Shown in pieces: positions 62,090-64,000 of a stretch of 64,000 nt of DNA. The notes beneath the pieces are model-generated. The model was not told the DNA's origin, ran no database searches, and saw only the letters and a list, made by a program, of their open reading frames with translations. The position numbers and the translations under genes were made by a program. The stretch is from Bacteroidales bacterium (lineage in GTDB: Bacteria; Bacteroidota; Bacteroidia; Bacteroidales; UBA932): contig JAFPWG010000014.1 of the NCBI GenBank assembly GCA_017395045.1, positions 62,001 to 126,000 of the forward strand, read 5' to 3'. Numbering within the stretch: the stretch's first letter is position 1; every line of letters begins with the position of its first letter.

Positions 62090-64000
62090 ATGAACGATCA
62101 TATCATCAATCCGGACTACCTGTTCGAGGTCAGTTGGGAGGTCTGCAACAAGGTAGGCGGCATCTATACCGTCATCGCGACCAAGGCCCTTCACTTGAAG
62201 TCCCAGCTGGGACGGCATCACATCCTCATCGGACCGGACGTCTGGATGCACCGGGCGAGCAATCCCGATTTCATCGAGGATCCGCTCCTGTTCCGGTCGT
62301 GGCGGCAGCAGGCGGCTTCGGAAGGTATCCGGCTGCGTGTGGGCAAGTGGAACATTCCCGGTACCCCCGTCGCCGTGCTGGTGGATTACAAGGCATTCCT
62401 CCCGCAGAGCGACAAGATCCTCACGGATTTCTGGACGTCCTTCGGGGTGGATTCCATCACGGGCAACTGGGATTACAAGGAAGCGGCCGTGTTCGGCTAC
62501 GTCGCCGGCAAGGTGATCGAGAGCTTCTATAACTACAACCTCTCCAGCGCCGACCACGCCGTGGCCCAGTTCCACGAGTGGCAGACCGGTGCGGGTCTCC
62601 TGCAGGTCAAGCGTTGCAACATCCCGGTCGCGACCGTGTTCACCACGCACGCGACGGTGGTGGGCCGTTGCCTGGCGGGCAACAACCTGCGCCTGTACGA
62701 CGACATGGCCTCCTTCAACGGAGACGAGATGGCCCAGCGCTTCGGCGTCGTCGCCCTCCATTCCCTGGAGAAGATGGCGGCCCAGCAGGCCGACGTGTTC
62801 ACGACCGTGAGCGAGATCACCGCCAAGGAGTGCGCCCAGTTCCTGGAGCGCCCCGTGGACGTGGTCACGCCCAACGGGTTCGAGAACAGTTTCACGCCTG
62901 CGACGGACGAGGAGTATGAGCGGCTGCACGATGCGGCCCGCCGGCGCCTCGTGGAGGTGGCCACGGCGATGTCCGCCGAGGAAGTGCCCTCCAATGCCGT
63001 GTTCATCGGCATCGGCGGCCGGTACGAGTTCCGCAACAAAGGCATCGATGTGTTCATCGACGCCCTGGACCGGATCAACCAGTCCAATTTCGAAGGCCGC
63101 AGCATCCAGGCCTTCATCATGATTCCGTCGGGGCATCACGGTCCCGACCGCGCCCTGGTCTCGAAATTGTCGGGTGAAGGCGACCCGCAGTACCAGACGC
63201 AGACGAGCCATTACCTGATGAACGCCGAGTACGACATCATCACCCGCCGCTTCCGCGAGATCGGGCTGAACAATGCCATCGGCGACAAGGTGAAGGTGTA
63301 TTTCATCCCGTCCTACCTGAACGGCAACGACGGCGTGTTCAACATGCCGTACTACGACCTGCTGTGCGGGCTGGACCTGGCCCTGTTCCCTTCCTACTAC
63401 GAGCCGTGGGGTTATACGCCGCTGGAGGCCCTGGCCTTCCGCGTGCCTACCCTCACGACCACCCTGGCCGGATTCGGCCTTTGGGTGCGCTCGCATTACA
63501 AGGGAAAGCATCCCGGCATCACCGTCCTGGACCGCAGCGACTCCAACTACCACGAAGTGGTGGACGGGGTCGTGGACCGTGTCCGCGAGATCGCCGGACT
63601 GGACCTGGATGTGCGCAACCAGTATCGCGAAAACGCCCGTGAGGTAGCGCAGATCGCCCTGTGGGACAATCAGATCGCCTATTATAAGGAAGCATATTCC
63701 GTAGCGTTGGGCAAAGTGCGTGACGCCATGCCCTCTTACAAAGTGAAAGAAAAGACTATTCAGTACATGAAATCCGAACTCAACAATCCGAGCTGGCGGA
63801 CCGTCTTGGTGACGCGCCACCTGCCCGCAAAACTGTCCCCCCTCGAAAGACTGGCCAAGAACCTGTGGTGGTGCTGGAACGAAAGCGCCAAGCAGCTGTT
63901 CCGCTCCATCGATCCGGACGTATGGCATACCTCCGGACATAACCCGCTGGCGGTGCTCGATACCGTGAGCATCAAGCGTTTCCAGCAGCTGTCCGAGGAT
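62090..64000 (+). CDS. Glycogen synthase (GT3-like) fused to alpha-glucan phosphorylase (3' end outside window)
   Basis: 637 residues in an unbroken frame to the window edge. Residues 1 to about 550 match eukaryote-type GT3 glycogen synthase (LFEVSWEVCNKVGGIYTVIATKA, AVAQFHEWQTGAGLL, SYYEPWGYTPLEALAFRVPTLTT). From about 565 the protein changes to DUF3417 (HLPAKLSPLERLAKNLWWCWNESAKQLFRSIDPDVW, GHNPLAVLDTVS), the N-terminal domain of GT35-type glucan phosphorylases. The rest of the phosphorylase should lie to the right. Synthesis and breakdown of glycogen would then be on one chain. It starts at the stop of the GH57 gene (TAAATG). Confidence 0.9.
   Translation, partial: MNDHIINPDYLFEVSWEVCNKVGGIYTVIATKALHLKSQLGRHHILIGPDVWMHRASNPDFIEDPLLFRSWRQQAASEGIRLRVGKWNIPGTPVAVLVDYKAFLPQSDKILTDFWTSFGVDSITGNWDYKEAAVFGYVAGKVIESFYNYNLSSADHAVAQFHEWQTGAGLLQVKRCNIPVATVFTTHATVVGRCLAGNNLRLYDDMASFNGDEMAQRFGVVALHSLEKMAAQQADVFTTVSEITAKECAQFLERPVDVVTPNGFENSFTPATDEEYERLHDAARRRLVEVATAMSAEEVPSNAVFIGIGGRYEFRNKGIDVFIDALDRINQSNFEGRSIQAFIMIPSGHHGPDRALVSKLSGEGDPQYQTQTSHYLMNAEYDIITRRFREIGLNNAIGDKVKVYFIPSYLNGNDGVFNMPYYDLLCGLDLALFPSYYEPWGYTPLEALAFRVPTLTTTLAGFGLWVRSHYKGKHPGITVLDRSDSNYHEVVDGVVDRVREIAGLDLDVRNQYRENAREVAQIALWDNQIAYYKEAYSVALGKVRDAMPSYKVKEKTIQYMKSELNNPSWRTVLVTRHLPAKLSPLERLAKNLWWCWNESAKQLFRSIDPDVWHTSGHNPLAVLDTVSIKRFQQLSED

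Overview
The window looks like a GC-rich Bacteroidales chromosome, probably from an uncultured gut or rumen lineage. The evidence is a SusC-type receptor, an HTCS-like AraC regulator, Bacteroidetes -7 boxes (TAnnTTTG) in front of many genes, the serC-serA-DUF1015 cluster and Bacteroidota-type glycogen genes. The genus is inference. The window is gene-dense: no rRNA, tRNA, CRISPR array, prophage or gene-free stretch over 300 bp was found. Both ends cut genes (a SusC on the left, a glycogen synthase/phosphorylase fusion on the right).

Region 1 (1-10268) is an arabinan-type polysaccharide utilisation locus. Leftward lie a GH43 arabinanase, a large lipoprotein with three related modules and SusC, read from a promoter beside an 11-bp inverted repeat. 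A membrane-spanning regulator precedes them, and a divergent GH51 arabinofuranosidase lies to its right. Region 2 (10258-16348) is housekeeping: miaA, a pRiA4b ORF-3-like protein, a YigZ protein, serC, serA, a YcxB-like protein and DUF1015. Region 3 (14502-18202) holds a REP-associated transposase (RAYT) flanked on each side by two 67-bp palindromic repeats in an 83-bp period, plus a diverged fifth copy after serA and a small double-HTH gene. recQ, an FKBP lipoprotein and a DUF3127 protein with an SSB-like tail follow.

Region 4 (21911-32720) is a hydrogen-metabolism island. Four genes encode an HndABCD/HydABC-type electron-bifurcating [FeFe] hydrogenase. A six-gene set of sensor-like proteins follows: two DRTGG proteins, two GHKL ATPases, a PHP protein and a second H-cluster protein whose catalytic cysteine is tyrosine. 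The maturases hydF and hydG face them on the opposite strand; hydE is not in the window. This sensor module is the best candidate for an under-described system here.

Region 5 (32797-55543) is mostly core genes: dnaG-metG, an exported protein-M16 peptidase-SPFH operon, dnaX-lptB, cmk-ispH, an NtrC-like regulator without a DNA-binding domain, efp, and the run rlmH-sensor kinase-engB-prs-small membrane protein-der-xseA-xseB. Region 6 (55545-64000) is a glycogen operon: branching enzyme, debranching enzyme, a GT4 glycosyltransferase, a GH57 enzyme and a glycogen synthase fused to a glucan phosphorylase.
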